This document shows positions 24,138-32,621 of a DNA stretch of 64,000 nt, in pieces. This DNA is from Micromonospora profundi. Lineage in GTDB: Bacteria; Actinomycetota; Actinomycetes; Mycobacteriales; Micromonosporaceae. The notes beneath the pieces are model-generated. The model made no database searches. It saw only the letters and a program-made list of their open reading frames with translations, and was not told the DNA's origin. Made by a program: the position numbers and the translations under genes. Position 1 is the stretch's first letter. Every line of letters starts with the position of its first letter. The DNA lies in NCBI RefSeq assembly GCF_011927785.1, contig NZ_JAATJK010000001.1, positions 1,054,001-1,118,000 of the forward strand. The letters run 5' to 3'.

Positions 24138-24736
24138 GTGGGGCGGATGTTGGTGAGGGGCCGGAGGGCGGGGTGGCGACGGGTCGGCGTCAGCTGACGT
24201 ACGCCGTGCTGTTCGGTCTGGTGGGCGCGGCGCTGGCGCTGTGGGCGGCGACCCGGAGTTGGTCGGTGGAGGTGACGGCGCGTCCGGCCCCGTTGCCGGC
24301 GGTGCGTGATGTCCGCAGTGGGGCGGCGCTGCTGCCGTGGCTGCCGGCGTTGGCTCTGGTCGCGTTGGCGGGTGGCGGCGCGGTGTTGGCCACGCGGGGC
24401 TGGCTGCGCCGGGCGGTGGGTGTCCTGCTGGGGGTGCTGGGCCTGGCGGTGGCTGCTGGCGGTGGGTACGGGCTGGTCGCCGACCTCGGTGGTGTGGTGA
24501 GCAGGCAGTGGCCGGCGCTCTGTCTGCTCGGCGGTCTGCTGGCCGCGGTGGGCGGTGGGTGGACCGCGTTGCGGGGCGGAGGCTGGCCGGCGATGGGTGC
24601 CCGGTACGAACGACCGACGCGAACCGTTACAGAGAGTGAGCCTGAGGCGGCTGGGCGTCCCGGCCCGATGGCCGGGAGGCGGACCACCGAGGCGTGGGAC
24701 GCGCTGGACCGGGGCGAGGATCCGACGGCCACCTGA
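24134..24736 (+). CDS. Trp biosynthesis-associated membrane protein
   Basis: This 200-aa protein fits the actinobacterial Trp-operon-associated family (TIGR02234-like). It has four predicted membrane helices (about 19-35, 63-84, 90-112 and 124-140), a conserved WSVEVTARPAPLPAV segment after the first helix, and a polar C-terminus. It always sits next to trpE or trpC in these genomes; its role is unproven. ATG 24134 is set by GAAAGG and overlap with the preceding micro-cistron. A hairpin begins in its stop codon, so transcription may end here, with trpC on its own promoter. Confidence 0.85.
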   Translation: MSGADVGEGPEGGVATGRRQLTYAVLFGLVGAALALWAATRSWSVEVTARPAPLPAVRDVRSGAALLPWLPALALVALAGGGAVLATRGWLRRAVGVLLGVLGLAVAAGGGYGLVADLGGVVSRQWPALCLLGGLLAAVGGGWTALRGGGWPAMGARYERPTRTVTESEPEAAGRPGPMAGRRTTEAWDALDRGEDPTAT

Positions 24737-24762
24737 CGCGACGCACCGACCGGCGCGTCAGG
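24732..24762 (+). terminator. Hairpin terminator after the Trp membrane gene
   Basis: Perfect 9-bp arms CCTGACGCG (24732-24740) and CGCGTCAGG (24754-24762) enclose a 13-nt loop. The left arm includes the stop codon. It lies between this gene and a convergent small gene. Confidence 0.55.
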
Positions 24763-24817
24763 CGGCCTCGTCGCGGGTCGCCGGTCAGCGAGGCCCACAC
24801 CGACTTCGGCGCGGGTG

Positions 24818-25093
24818 TCAGCCGACGGGCTGGTGCTCCCGCTGCTCTTGCTGGCGGCGGGCGGCGGCACGGGCGGCGGCCAGTTCGGCCACCAGCCGGT
24901 CCAGTTCGGCGCGTCGGTCGGCGCGGGCCCGGTCGGCGCAGACCGCCTCCCAGGCGTTGCCGCGGGCGGTGCGCATCCGGTCCTCGCCGACGACGGCCCG
25001 TTCCAGGGTGTGCACGACGCTCACGGCGAGTGACGCAACGGTCCGCGAGATGGTGGTCAACCCGATGCTCTGGTTCGGCTCGACAATGCTCAT
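24818..25093 (-). CDS. Hypothetical protein with C-terminal coiled coil
   Basis: The preferred product (91 aa from ATG 25093) begins MSIVEPNQSIGLTTISRTVASLAVSVV and ends in an Ala/Arg/Glu-rich helix (DRLVAELAAARAAARRQQEQ). I do not recognise a domain. An in-frame start at 25306 would give 162 aa, but the extra N-terminus looks unstructured. GGGGTG precedes ATG 25093. The gene runs against the trp genes, so it interrupts the cluster between the Trp membrane gene and trpC. No function can be assigned. Confidence 0.55.
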   Translation of the reverse strand: MSIVEPNQSIGLTTISRTVASLAVSVVHTLERAVVGEDRMRTARGNAWEAVCADRARADRRAELDRLVAELAAARAAARRQQEQREHQPVG

Positions 25094-25517
25094 GGTCACC
25101 CCGCACGAGAAGTTGGCGACGGTCGGGCAGGTGCGCCATCGAGTCTGCCCGAGGACGATGCTGACCGGTTGACGTTTCGCCGGGGTGACCGCCCGGTCAA
25201 CTGTCTCGCCACGGTGCTGACCTGGGACGGGCCATTCGGCCTTGAGTTCGCTCACAGCATCGACAGGTGTCGTTGTCGCGCGGCGGACGTCCGCCGTCGA
25301 TGGCATGATCGATGGGTCGGCCCGGTTCGACCGGGGCCGCCGGGCTCCCGTCCCAGGGTGTGGCCGAAGCGGAGGTGGCGTTGCGTGACATTCCGTTCAC
25401 GGCAAGTCGGCCATTATGCCGCAAGCCTTTTCGTGAGCAGCGCCATACCCCGGCCTCCCGGCGTCGGTCGGCTGCCCCTAGCATCGGCCCATGACACCCG
25501 GAGAGGGGAGTCCGTTG
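25094..25517. other. Non-coding stretch upstream of trpC
   Basis: The region holds the start region of the minus-strand hypothetical gene and the trpC promoter. A -10-like TAGCAT (25479-25484) lies 6 bp before an in-frame ATG at 25491. An imperfect hairpin (about 25317-25343, with one bulged G) lies further up. I found no leader peptide with a run of Trp codons, so classical attenuation is not supported. Confidence 0.5.
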
Positions 25518-26381
25518 GTGACTGCTGAGCATGGGCACGCGGAGGGGGACGAGGCCGGTCAGGCGGCGCCCGCTAGCGTGCTGGACGAGATCCTGGCTGG
25601 CGTTCGTGAAGATGTCGCCCGACGCCAGGAGCAGATTCCGTTGGAGCGGATCCGTGAACTGGCAGCGGCGGCACCGCCTCCGCTGGACGCGTACGCGGCG
25701 CTGCGTAAGCCCGGCGTGGCGGTCATCGCCGAGGTGAAGCGTTCCTCGCCGTCGAGGGGCCGGCTTGCCGAGATCGCCGATCCGGCCGATCTGGCCGTCG
25801 ACTACGCGGCGGGCGGGGCGCGGGCGATCAGCGTGCTGACCGAGGGGCGTTGGTTCGGCGGCTCGCTCGACGACCTCGCGGCCGTCCGGGCTGCGGTCAC
25901 CGTGCCGGTGCTCCGCAAGGACTTCGTGGTCTCCAGCTACCAGATCCACGAGGCGCGCGCCCACGGTGCCGACCTGGTCCTGCTGATCGTCGCGGCGCTC
26001 GAACAGAACGCCCTGGTGGGCCTGTTGGAGCGGATCGAGTCGCTGGGCATGACGGCACTCGTCGAGGTTCACGACGAGGAGGAGGCCGACCGTGCCCTGG
26101 AGGCCGGCGCGCAGGTGATCGGGGTGAACGCCCGCGATCTGCGTACCCTGGAGGTCGACCGGTCGGTGTTCGAGCGGATCGCGCCCGGCCTGCCCAGCAG
26201 CGTCGTCAAGATCGCCGAATCGGGCGTCCGCGGGCCGCACGACCTGATCCGGTACGCCTCCGCGGGCGCCGACGCGGTCCTCGTCGGCGAGGGCCTGGTC
26301 ACGCAGAAGAGCCCTCGCGAGGCAGTGGCAGAGCTGGTCAACGCCGGTAATCACCCGGCAACGCCCCGACCGGCGCGCTGA
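25518..26381 (+). CDS. trpC: Indole-3-glycerol phosphate synthase
   Basis: TrpC (287 aa from GTG 25518) closes the indole ring from CdRP in a (beta-alpha)8-barrel. Conserved blocks are [13 protein letters not shown] (with catalytic Glu and Lys), [56 protein letters not shown] and IAESGV. GTG 25518 follows GAGAGGGGAG at good spacing. An ATG at 25491 would add nine residues and fits leaderless transcription from TAGCAT, so both are possible. It heads a trpCBA unit. Confidence 0.95.
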   Translation: MTAEHGHAEGDEAGQAAPASVLDEILAGVREDVARRQEQIPLERIRELAAAAPPPLDAYAALRKPGVAVIAEVKRSSPSRGRLAEIADPADLAVDYAAGGARAISVLTEGRWFGGSLDDLAAVRAAVTVPVLRKDFVVSSYQIHEARAHGADLVLLIVAALEQNALVGLLERIESLGMTALVEVHDEEEADRALEAGAQVIGVNARDLRTLEVDRSVFERIAPGLPSSVVKIAESGVRGPHDLIRYASAGADAVLVGEGLVTQKSPREAVAELVNAGNHPATPRPAR

Positions 26382-26419
26382 CCCCGCGCCGGTGTGACGC
26401 CCCACCGAGAGGATTTCCG

Positions 26420-27658
26420 ATGAGCGCCGATGCGCTGGCCCCGGTGGCCGGCCCGCAGCCCGACTCCGCCGGTCACTTCGGCCGCTTCGGCGGCCGGTTC
26501 GTCCCCGAGGCCCTGGTGGCCGCGCTGGACGAGCTCGACGGGGCGTGGCGCACGGCGATGACCGACGATTCCTTCCGGGACGAGTTCGGCGCGTTGCTGC
26601 GGGACTACGCGGGGACGCCGTCGCTGCTCTACGAGGCCCGGCGGTTCTCCGCGAAGGTCGGCGCGCGGGTGCTGCTCAAGCGGGAGGACCTGAACCACAC
26701 CGGGGCGCACAAGGTGCGCAACGTGCTCGGTCAGGCACTGCTCACCAGGCGGATGGGCAAGACCCGGGTGATCGCGGAGACCGGGGCGGGCCAGCACGGC
26801 GTGGCTACCGCGACCGCCGCCGCCCTGTTCGACCTGGAGTGCGTGGTCTACATGGGCGAGGTCGACACCGAGCGGCAGGCCCTCAACGTGGCCCGGATGC
26901 GGATGCTCGGTGCCACGGTCGTCCCGGTCACCACCGGCTCGCGCACCCTCAAGGACGCGATGAACGAGGCGATGCGCGACTGGGTGGCCAACGTCGACCA
27001 GACGCACTACCTGATCGGCACCGCCGCCGGGCCGCACCCGTTCCCGGCGATGGTCCGCGACTTCGTCCGTGGCATCGGCGACGAGGCCCGCCAGCAGTGC
27101 CTCGACCTCACCGGCGCGCTGCCGGACGCGGTCACCGCCTGCGTCGGCGGCGGCTCCAACGCGCTGGGCATCTTCCACGCCTTCGTTCCCGACGAGGACG
27201 TGCGGCTGTACGGCTTCGAGGCCGGTGGCGACGGCGTGACCACCACCCGCCACGCGGCCAGCATCACCGGCGGGTCGGCCGGGGTGCTGCACGGTGCCCG
27301 CACGTACGTGTTGCAGGACGCCGACGGGCAGACGCTGGAGTCGCACTCGATCTCCGCCGGGTTGGACTACCCGGGCGTCGGGCCCGAGCACGCCTGGCTG
27401 CACGACACTGGTCGGGCCAACTACCTGCCGGTCACCGACGACGAGGCGATGGCCGCGTTCCAGCTGCTCTGCCGTACCGAGGGCATCATTCCGGCGATCG
27501 AGAGCTCGCACGCGCTCGCCGGCACCGTCGCACTGGCGCCGAAGCTCGCCGCCGAGCTGGGCCGGGAGCCCACCATCGTGGTGAACCTCTCCGGGCGGGG
27601 CGACAAGGACGTGCACACCGCCGGGGACTACTTCGGCATCCTCGACAAGGAGAGCTGA
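26420..27658 (+). CDS. trpB: Tryptophan synthase beta chain
   Basis: TrpB (412 aa, TrpB1 type) condenses indole and serine using PLP. The PLP lysine is Lys98 in HTGAHKVRN; also present are [13 protein letters not shown], the phosphate-binding GGGSNALG, and the C-terminal NLSGRGDKD. It partners TrpA, whose ATG is two bases after its stop. AGAGGAT upstream of ATG 26420 is the ribosome-binding site. Confidence 0.97.
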   Translation: MSADALAPVAGPQPDSAGHFGRFGGRFVPEALVAALDELDGAWRTAMTDDSFRDEFGALLRDYAGTPSLLYEARRFSAKVGARVLLKREDLNHTGAHKVRNVLGQALLTRRMGKTRVIAETGAGQHGVATATAAALFDLECVVYMGEVDTERQALNVARMRMLGATVVPVTTGSRTLKDAMNEAMRDWVANVDQTHYLIGTAAGPHPFPAMVRDFVRGIGDEARQQCLDLTGALPDAVTACVGGGSNALGIFHAFVPDEDVRLYGFEAGGDGVTTTRHAASITGGSAGVLHGARTYVLQDADGQTLESHSISAGLDYPGVGPEHAWLHDTGRANYLPVTDDEAMAAFQLLCRTEGIIPAIESSHALAGTVALAPKLAAELGREPTIVVNLSGRGDKDVHTAGDYFGILDKES

Positions 27659-27659
27659 G

Positions 27660-28463
27660 ATGAGCCGGATCGGGGTGGCCTTCGACAAGGCCCGGGCCGA
27701 CGGACGAGCCCTGCTGGTCGGATGCATGCCGGCAGGGTTCCCGACAGTCGAGGGCAGCATCGCGGCCATGACGGCGATGGTCGAGGCCGGTGTCGACGTC
27801 ATCGAGGTGGAGATCCCGTACTCCGACCCGGTGATGGACGGGCCGGTCATCCAGAAGGCCAGCGACATCGCGCTCGCCGGCGGGGTCCGCACGGCGGACA
27901 CGCTGCGCATCGTCGAGGCGGTGGCGGCCACGGGCGCCCCGGTGGTCACCATGACCTACTGGAACCCCATCGAGCGGTACGGCGTGGACGTGTTCGCCCG
28001 CGACCTCGCCGCCGCCGGTGGCACCGGCCTGATCACCCCGGACCTCATCCCCGACGAGGCGGACGAGTGGCTGGCCGCCTCGGAAGCCCACGGGCTTGAC
28101 CGCACGTTCCTGGTGTCGCCGTCGTCGACGGACGCCCGGCTGGCGATGACCGTGCAGCACTGCCGTGGCTTCGTCTACGCCACCGCCGTCATGGGCGTCA
28201 CCGGTGCCCGCGCACGTACCTCCGATGCCGCGCCCACCCTGGTCTCCCGGGTCCGGGAGGTCACCGACCTGCCCGTCGGTGTCGGTCTGGGTGTTGGCAC
28301 CGGCGCGCAGGCAGGCACTGTCGCCGGGTACGCCGACGGAGTGATCGTCGGCAGCGCTCTGGTGCGTTGCGTGCTCGACGCGTCGTCCGAGGCCGAAGGG
28401 ATGGCCGCGCTGCGTACCCTCAGCGCCGAACTCGCCGAGGGCGTCCGTAACCCCGTTCGCTGA
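27660..28463 (+). CDS. trpA: Tryptophan synthase alpha chain
   Basis: TrpA (267 aa) cleaves indole-3-glycerol phosphate to indole and glyceraldehyde 3-phosphate; indole is tunnelled to TrpB. Catalytic Glu49 and Asp60 occur at the classical positions in VIEVEIPYSDPVMDGP. Phosphate-binding GVGLGVGTGAQ and the VTGAR loop are present. AGGAGAG lies upstream of ATG 27660. It is the last gene of the unit and is followed by a long palindrome. Confidence 0.96.
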   Translation: MSRIGVAFDKARADGRALLVGCMPAGFPTVEGSIAAMTAMVEAGVDVIEVEIPYSDPVMDGPVIQKASDIALAGGVRTADTLRIVEAVAATGAPVVTMTYWNPIERYGVDVFARDLAAAGGTGLITPDLIPDEADEWLAASEAHGLDRTFLVSPSSTDARLAMTVQHCRGFVYATAVMGVTGARARTSDAAPTLVSRVREVTDLPVGVGLGVGTGAQAGTVAGYADGVIVGSALVRCVLDASSEAEGMAALRTLSAELAEGVRNPVR

Positions 28464-28512
28464 GTGACGCCCCCCACGACGGACGTGAGCGGGCTCGGCG
28501 GTCAGTTCCTTC

Positions 28513-28562
28513 CGAGCCTGATTCCTGTGAGTCATTTTGATGACTCACAGGAATCAGGCTCG
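28513..28562. terminator. 50-nt near-perfect palindrome, bidirectional terminator between trpA and the Nudix gene
   Basis: Left arm 28513-28535 and right arm 28540-28562 pair perfectly over 23 bp with a four-base TTTG loop. The arms (for example CCTGATTCCTGTGAGTCA) are far more AT-rich than surrounding DNA. The convergent position after trpA and the Nudix gene suits a bidirectional terminator, although its length and composition are unusual. Confidence 0.7.
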
Positions 28563-28609
28563 AAGACGTAGCACCGGCCCGGGGGCGGTCGACAGCAGTG
28601 CCGGCACGG

Positions 28610-29161
28610 TCACGGACGCAGCGACGGGCCTGTCGCTGCTTCGCCGCGTTGCTCCGGCGGCCGCCCGGCTCCCGCCCGCCCGCCATGGCTGGCGGGATCC
28701 CCGGAGCCGGTAGCCCAGGTGGTTTCGCGAAGAACGCCGGAGCGGCCGGCGACCGCGTCGACGACGGCCGCCCGGGTGAGCGGGGTGACCTCATCGGGCA
28801 GCTCGCTGGGGGCATGCCAGGACAGCCGGCAGCCCGGCGGCGGGCCGGCGCTCGGCCCGACCTCCGCCGCGCGGGCCCGGAACACATGCACCAGGACGTC
28901 CGGCAGCGGCCCGGCCCGGCCGGCCGGAGTGTCCGCCGGTGGGCCGCTCAGGTGGTAGACGCCGACCAGGTCGACAAGCTCGATCTCCCAGCCGGTCTCG
29001 GCGCGGATGTCGCGCAGCGCCGCCCGCACCGGGCTCTCCGCCGGGCGCAACCGGCCGCCGGGCAGCGCGTACCGGCGCTCGCCCCGACCCTGCCGGCAGA
29101 GCAGTACCCGACCGGCGGCGTCGGTGACGACCGCGGCGACCGCCCAGGTGAGCGTGCTCAT
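28610..29161 (-). CDS. Nudix hydrolase with degenerate Nudix box
   Basis: The 183-aa protein has an N-terminal Nudix fold (VAAVVTDAAGRVLLCRQGRG, YALPGGRL). The box GRLRPAESPVRAALRDIRAETGW matches GX5EX7REUXEEXGU except that the RE is RD and the first E of EE is A, so catalysis may be weakened or altered. The tail after about 140 is Gly/Pro/Arg-rich and low complexity. ATG 29161 lies 8 bp after a TAGGCT -10 on this strand, so it is probably leaderless. Substrate unknown. Confidence 0.8.
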   Translation of the reverse strand: MSTLTWAVAAVVTDAAGRVLLCRQGRGERRYALPGGRLRPAESPVRAALRDIRAETGWEIELVDLVGVYHLSGPPADTPAGRAGPLPDVLVHVFRARAAEVGPSAGPPPGCRLSWHAPSELPDEVTPLTRAAVVDAVAGRSGVLRETTWATGSGDPASHGGRAGAGRPPEQRGEAATGPSLRP

Positions 29162-29262
29162 GGACAAAGAGCCTACGGCGGCGCAAACCAGAAGTCATCG
29201 GGATGGCCGGGCGGTGGCCCGGGGTGCCGCTGCGGGGGTGGACAGCGGTAGCGTGTGCACCC

Positions 29263-30414
29263 GTGACCTACGCCTCGCTGTCCCCCCAGGCGGCTCTTCC
29301 CAGTCCCAGCACCGCGGTCTGGCAGCTCGGGCCGGTTCCGATCCGGGCGTACGCGCTGTGCATCATCGTCGGCATCGTGCTGGCCTGCTGGGTCACCGAG
29401 CGTCGCCTGCGCCAGCGGGGTGTCGCGCCCGGAGCGGTGCTCGACATCGCCGTGTGGGCCGTGCCCACGGGCATCATCGGCGCACGGATCTACCACGTGC
29501 TCACCTCGCCGGAAAAATACTTCGGCGCCGGTGGCGACCCGATGAAGGCGTTCGCCATCTGGGAGGGTGGTCTCGGCATCTGGGGTGCCGTCGCCGGTGG
29601 CGCGATCGGCGCCTGGATCGCGGCCCGGCAGCTCGGCATCCCGTTCTCAGTGGTGGCCGACGCGCTTGCCCCCGGGTTGCCGCTGGCCCAGGCGGTCGGG
29701 CGGGTCGGCAACTGGTTCAACAACGAGTTGTACGGCGGCCGGACGACACTGCCGTGGGGCCTGGAGATCCACCGGATGGACCCGGACAACCCGGGGCACG
29801 CGTTGCGGGATGACGCCGGCCAGCCGATTCTCGAACCGGGCCTCTACCAGCCGACGTTCCTCTACGAGGCGCTGTGGAACCTCGGCGTGGTCGCACTGGT
29901 CCTCGTGCTGGACCGCAAGCTGCGGCTCGGTCGGGGCCGGGCGTTCGCCGTCTACGTGATGGGCTACACCGTCGGTCGGTTCTGGATCGAGTTGATGCGC
30001 ACTGACGAGGCCAACCAGATCTTCGGTGTCCGGCTCAACGTATGGACCGCAGCCCTGGTCTTCCTCGGCGCGTTGCTCTACTTCGTGCGGGTCCGTGGCC
30101 CCCGGGAGTACCTGATCCCGCTCGGCGCGGCGGCCACTCCGACTCCGCCCACGACGTCCGACGTGTCCCAGGTCGACCTCTCCGAGCAGGAGGCCGGGGC
30201 GCGCGCCGCCGCCCCGGAGGGCTACCGGGTGGTAAGCGAGGAACAGTTCCGCACCTGGCAGGACACCGGCGTGGCACCACCCGAACCGGCCGACGGCGAC
30301 GACGACGGGAGCGACGAGCCGGCACCGACCGGTGACCCCGCGCGGACCGACGGCACGCGGGACGCGCACGACGGCGAGCGGGCCGACGCGCGCCCCGCCG
30401 ACCGGGACAGCTGA
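29263..30414 (+). CDS. lgt: Prolipoprotein diacylglyceryl transferase
   Basis: Lgt (383 aa) transfers diacylglycerol from phosphatidylglycerol to the lipobox Cys of prolipoproteins in the membrane. Seven hydrophobic helices are visible. The Lgt signature GRVGNWFNNELYGG is at 146-159, with the essential upstream GARIYHV. After about residue 290 the tail is long, acidic and Pro/Asp-rich, typical of actinobacterial Lgt and probably cytosolic. GTG 29263 lies 8 bp after TAGCGT (29249-29254), fitting leaderless transcription. Location downstream of trpA is conserved in actinomycetes. Confidence 0.95.
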   Translation: MTYASLSPQAALPSPSTAVWQLGPVPIRAYALCIIVGIVLACWVTERRLRQRGVAPGAVLDIAVWAVPTGIIGARIYHVLTSPEKYFGAGGDPMKAFAIWEGGLGIWGAVAGGAIGAWIAARQLGIPFSVVADALAPGLPLAQAVGRVGNWFNNELYGGRTTLPWGLEIHRMDPDNPGHALRDDAGQPILEPGLYQPTFLYEALWNLGVVALVLVLDRKLRLGRGRAFAVYVMGYTVGRFWIELMRTDEANQIFGVRLNVWTAALVFLGALLYFVRVRGPREYLIPLGAAATPTPPTTSDVSQVDLSEQEAGARAAAPEGYRVVSEEQFRTWQDTGVAPPEPADGDDDGSDEPAPTGDPARTDGTRDAHDGERADARPADRDS

Positions 30415-30429
30415 GCGAGGGCGATACCG

Positions 30430-31617
30430 ATGCGAAGCGCGGTGGTGGTCGGTGCCGGGGTCGGTGGCCTCGCGGTCGCTGGCGCGTTGGCCCGCTCCGG
30501 TTGGCAGGTCACCCTGCTGGACCGCGCCGAGCGGGTCCGCCCCGAGCCGACCGCCGTCGTGCTCTGGCCCAACGGGGTACGCGCGTTGCAGGCCCTCGAT
30601 CGTGGCGCCGGACTGGCCGCCATCGCCACCCCGCTGCCCGACGGTGGGGTCCGCCGCCCGGACGGGCACTGGCTGGTGCAGCCTCGGCCGACCTCGGTCG
30701 AGCGGATGCCGGTGGTGGTGCACCGGGAGGACCTGCACGACGCGTTGATCGCCGGGCTCGGTGACCGTGTCGAACTGCGTACCGGTGTGACAGTGCGCCA
30801 CGTCCGGGTCGAGCCGGGCGAGCGCCCGGGCGTCAGCGACGGGCGGCACACCATCGAGGCCGACCTGGTGGTCGCCGCGGACGGCACGGACAGCGTCATT
30901 CGCCGCCAGTTGGCACCCGAGTCCAGGGTGGTCAGCTCCGGCTGCGCGGCCTGGCGAGCCGTCATCCCCTGGTACCGCGCACCTCGGCTGCCCGCCGACC
31001 AGCCGATCGCCGGCGAGGTCCTCGGCGCGGGCTACCGGTTCGTGGCCGCCTCGCTGGGTGAGCGCGGCTCGTCGGGTGGCTCCACCCGGGGCGGCATCTA
31101 CTGGGTGGCCACCGCAGCCGGCGCTCCCCGTCCGGAGCCTCCGGAGACCCAGCTGGCGTTGCTGCGCCGCTGGTACGCGGGCTGGCCGGCGCCGATCGCC
31201 GACCTGCTCGACGCCACCGACCCGACCGACCTCGTCCAGCAGGAGGTCCGGGAGTTGCGCCCGTTGCCCCGCGCGTACGGCTTCCCGGTCGGGCCGGGCG
31301 GTGTGGTGCTGCTCGGTGACGCGGCGCATGCCATGCCGCCGCACCTCGGCCAGGGCGCGTGCCTGGCATTCGAGGACGCCGCCACACTCGCCTCCCTGCT
31401 GCGCGAGGCTCGACTGCCCGACGCCGTGCAGGCGTACGACCGGGTGCGCCGTCCCCGGGCGGCGTCAGTGGTCCGGCAGACCCGGCGCATGTCGGCGGTG
31501 CTCCAGACCCGGGGCCGGCTGGCGCTGCGCGCCCGGGACGCCGCACTCGGCACGATCAACTCGCGGCTGCTCTCCAGCACCGCCGCGTCCGCAGTCCAGT
31601 GGCGTCCGCCGGCCTGA
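30430..31617 (+). CDS. FAD-dependent aromatic-type monooxygenase
   Basis: A 395-aa group A flavoprotein monooxygenase. The N-terminal Rossmann motif is VVVGAGVGGLAVAGALARSG; DLVVAADGTDS is the DG motif; VLLGDAAHAMPPHLGQGACLAFEDA is the second FAD motif with GD. Such enzymes hydroxylate or epoxidise aromatic or polyketide substrates with NAD(P)H. It follows lgt by 15 bp with GAGGGCGAT upstream. The substrate is unknown and nothing nearby suggests a pathway. Confidence 0.88.
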   Translation: MRSAVVVGAGVGGLAVAGALARSGWQVTLLDRAERVRPEPTAVVLWPNGVRALQALDRGAGLAAIATPLPDGGVRRPDGHWLVQPRPTSVERMPVVVHREDLHDALIAGLGDRVELRTGVTVRHVRVEPGERPGVSDGRHTIEADLVVAADGTDSVIRRQLAPESRVVSSGCAAWRAVIPWYRAPRLPADQPIAGEVLGAGYRFVAASLGERGSSGGSTRGGIYWVATAAGAPRPEPPETQLALLRRWYAGWPAPIADLLDATDPTDLVQQEVRELRPLPRAYGFPVGPGGVVLLGDAAHAMPPHLGQGACLAFEDAATLASLLREARLPDAVQAYDRVRRPRAASVVRQTRRMSAVLQTRGRLALRARDAALGTINSRLLSSTAASAVQWRPPA

Positions 31618-31630
31618 CCGTTCCCCGGGT

Positions 31631-32476
31631 TCAGGGGATCAGGGCGGCGGGTTCGGCGATGCAGGCGGTGCCGATCCGGCGGAAGCCGACCCGCAGGTAG
31701 ACGCGGGCGATCTCCTCGCTGCCAGCGGACAGGAAGACGAGGTCGGTGCCGGCGGCGAGCAGCACCCGGGCGAGGGCGGCGGTCAGCGCGGCGCCCATCC
31801 CGCGTTGGCGGGCGGCAGGCAGGGTGGCCACCCCGGCGATCTCCGCCACGTCGTCCACACGCATCGCCATGCCGCTTGCCAGCGCGCCCTCCGTGGGCGT
31901 ACCGGCCAGCGCGGAGATCCGCCGACCGTCGGCGATCCGGGCGCGCTCCTCTTCCAGCGCGGCCAGCTCCAACTCGGTGACGGCCGCGTCCCGCTCGGCC
32001 GGTCCGGCCTCACCGGGCGCGGTGCCGGGGGTGCTGAACGACACGGCGGCCACCGCCCGCCGGGCCGCGACGTCGGCGGCGAAGTCCGGTGAGTCTGCCG
32101 CCAGCACCCGCACCGGTACGTCGCACAGCGTCGCCGGGTCCGGCAGCGCGGCCGGATCGAGCACCATCAGCGGCGCCTCCAGCACGTTCAGCCCCGCCGA
32201 GCGGGCCACAGCCAGCAGCTCAGGCGTGGTTTCGTGCACCCACTCGAGGGACTCGGGCAGGCCCAGTTTCCGCTGTCGCTCCCGTACCGAGGTAATGTCG
32301 GCCAGGGACGGCGGCTCATTGGCGTCGATCCGGGGTCGGGCGTAGAACGGCCAACCGTCGCCCTCGCGGACGAACAGCACAAGCGCGCCGTGGTCCTCCA
32401 CAGCTGCGACGTCCCGGGGCACGGCGTCGTAGAAGCGTTCCAACCGGTCGAAGACGTCCTTGTGTAGCGAATCCAC
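31631..32476 (-). CDS. GNAT-family N-acetyltransferase
   Basis: The 281-aa protein has a C-terminal GNAT domain (about 150-275): VAEIAGVATLPAARQRGMGAALTAALARVLLAAG carries the V-x-P-x-x-R-x-x-G-x-G acetyl-CoA motif, and VYLRVGFRRIG is motif B. The N-terminal 140 residues resemble the extension of two-domain GNATs (VPRDVAAVEDHGALVLFVREGDGW). It acylates an unidentified amine. It converges on the monooxygenase gene and is divergent from gltB. Confidence 0.85.
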   Translation of the reverse strand: MDSLHKDVFDRLERFYDAVPRDVAAVEDHGALVLFVREGDGWPFYARPRIDANEPPSLADITSVRERQRKLGLPESLEWVHETTPELLAVARSAGLNVLEAPLMVLDPAALPDPATLCDVPVRVLAADSPDFAADVAARRAVAAVSFSTPGTAPGEAGPAERDAAVTELELAALEEERARIADGRRISALAGTPTEGALASGMAMRVDDVAEIAGVATLPAARQRGMGAALTAALARVLLAAGTDLVFLSAGSEEIARVYLRVGFRRIGTACIAEPAALIP

Positions 32477-32621
32477 CGCGCGAGACTACACGTCCCAGAC
32501 TCTGGGCGGTGTGATCAATCTTGACTGGCCTTGCGCTGACCGCCCTAACGTAGACTCAATAGACCCCGGGCCGACGTCGTCCCTCACCATGATCAGACCC
32601 TGAGTGACGACAGGAGGCCCG

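Noticed and set aside
25094..25517. Trp attenuator with leader peptide before trpC
   Set aside because: Only an imperfect hairpin is present and no short frame has adjacent Trp codons next to a competing terminator.
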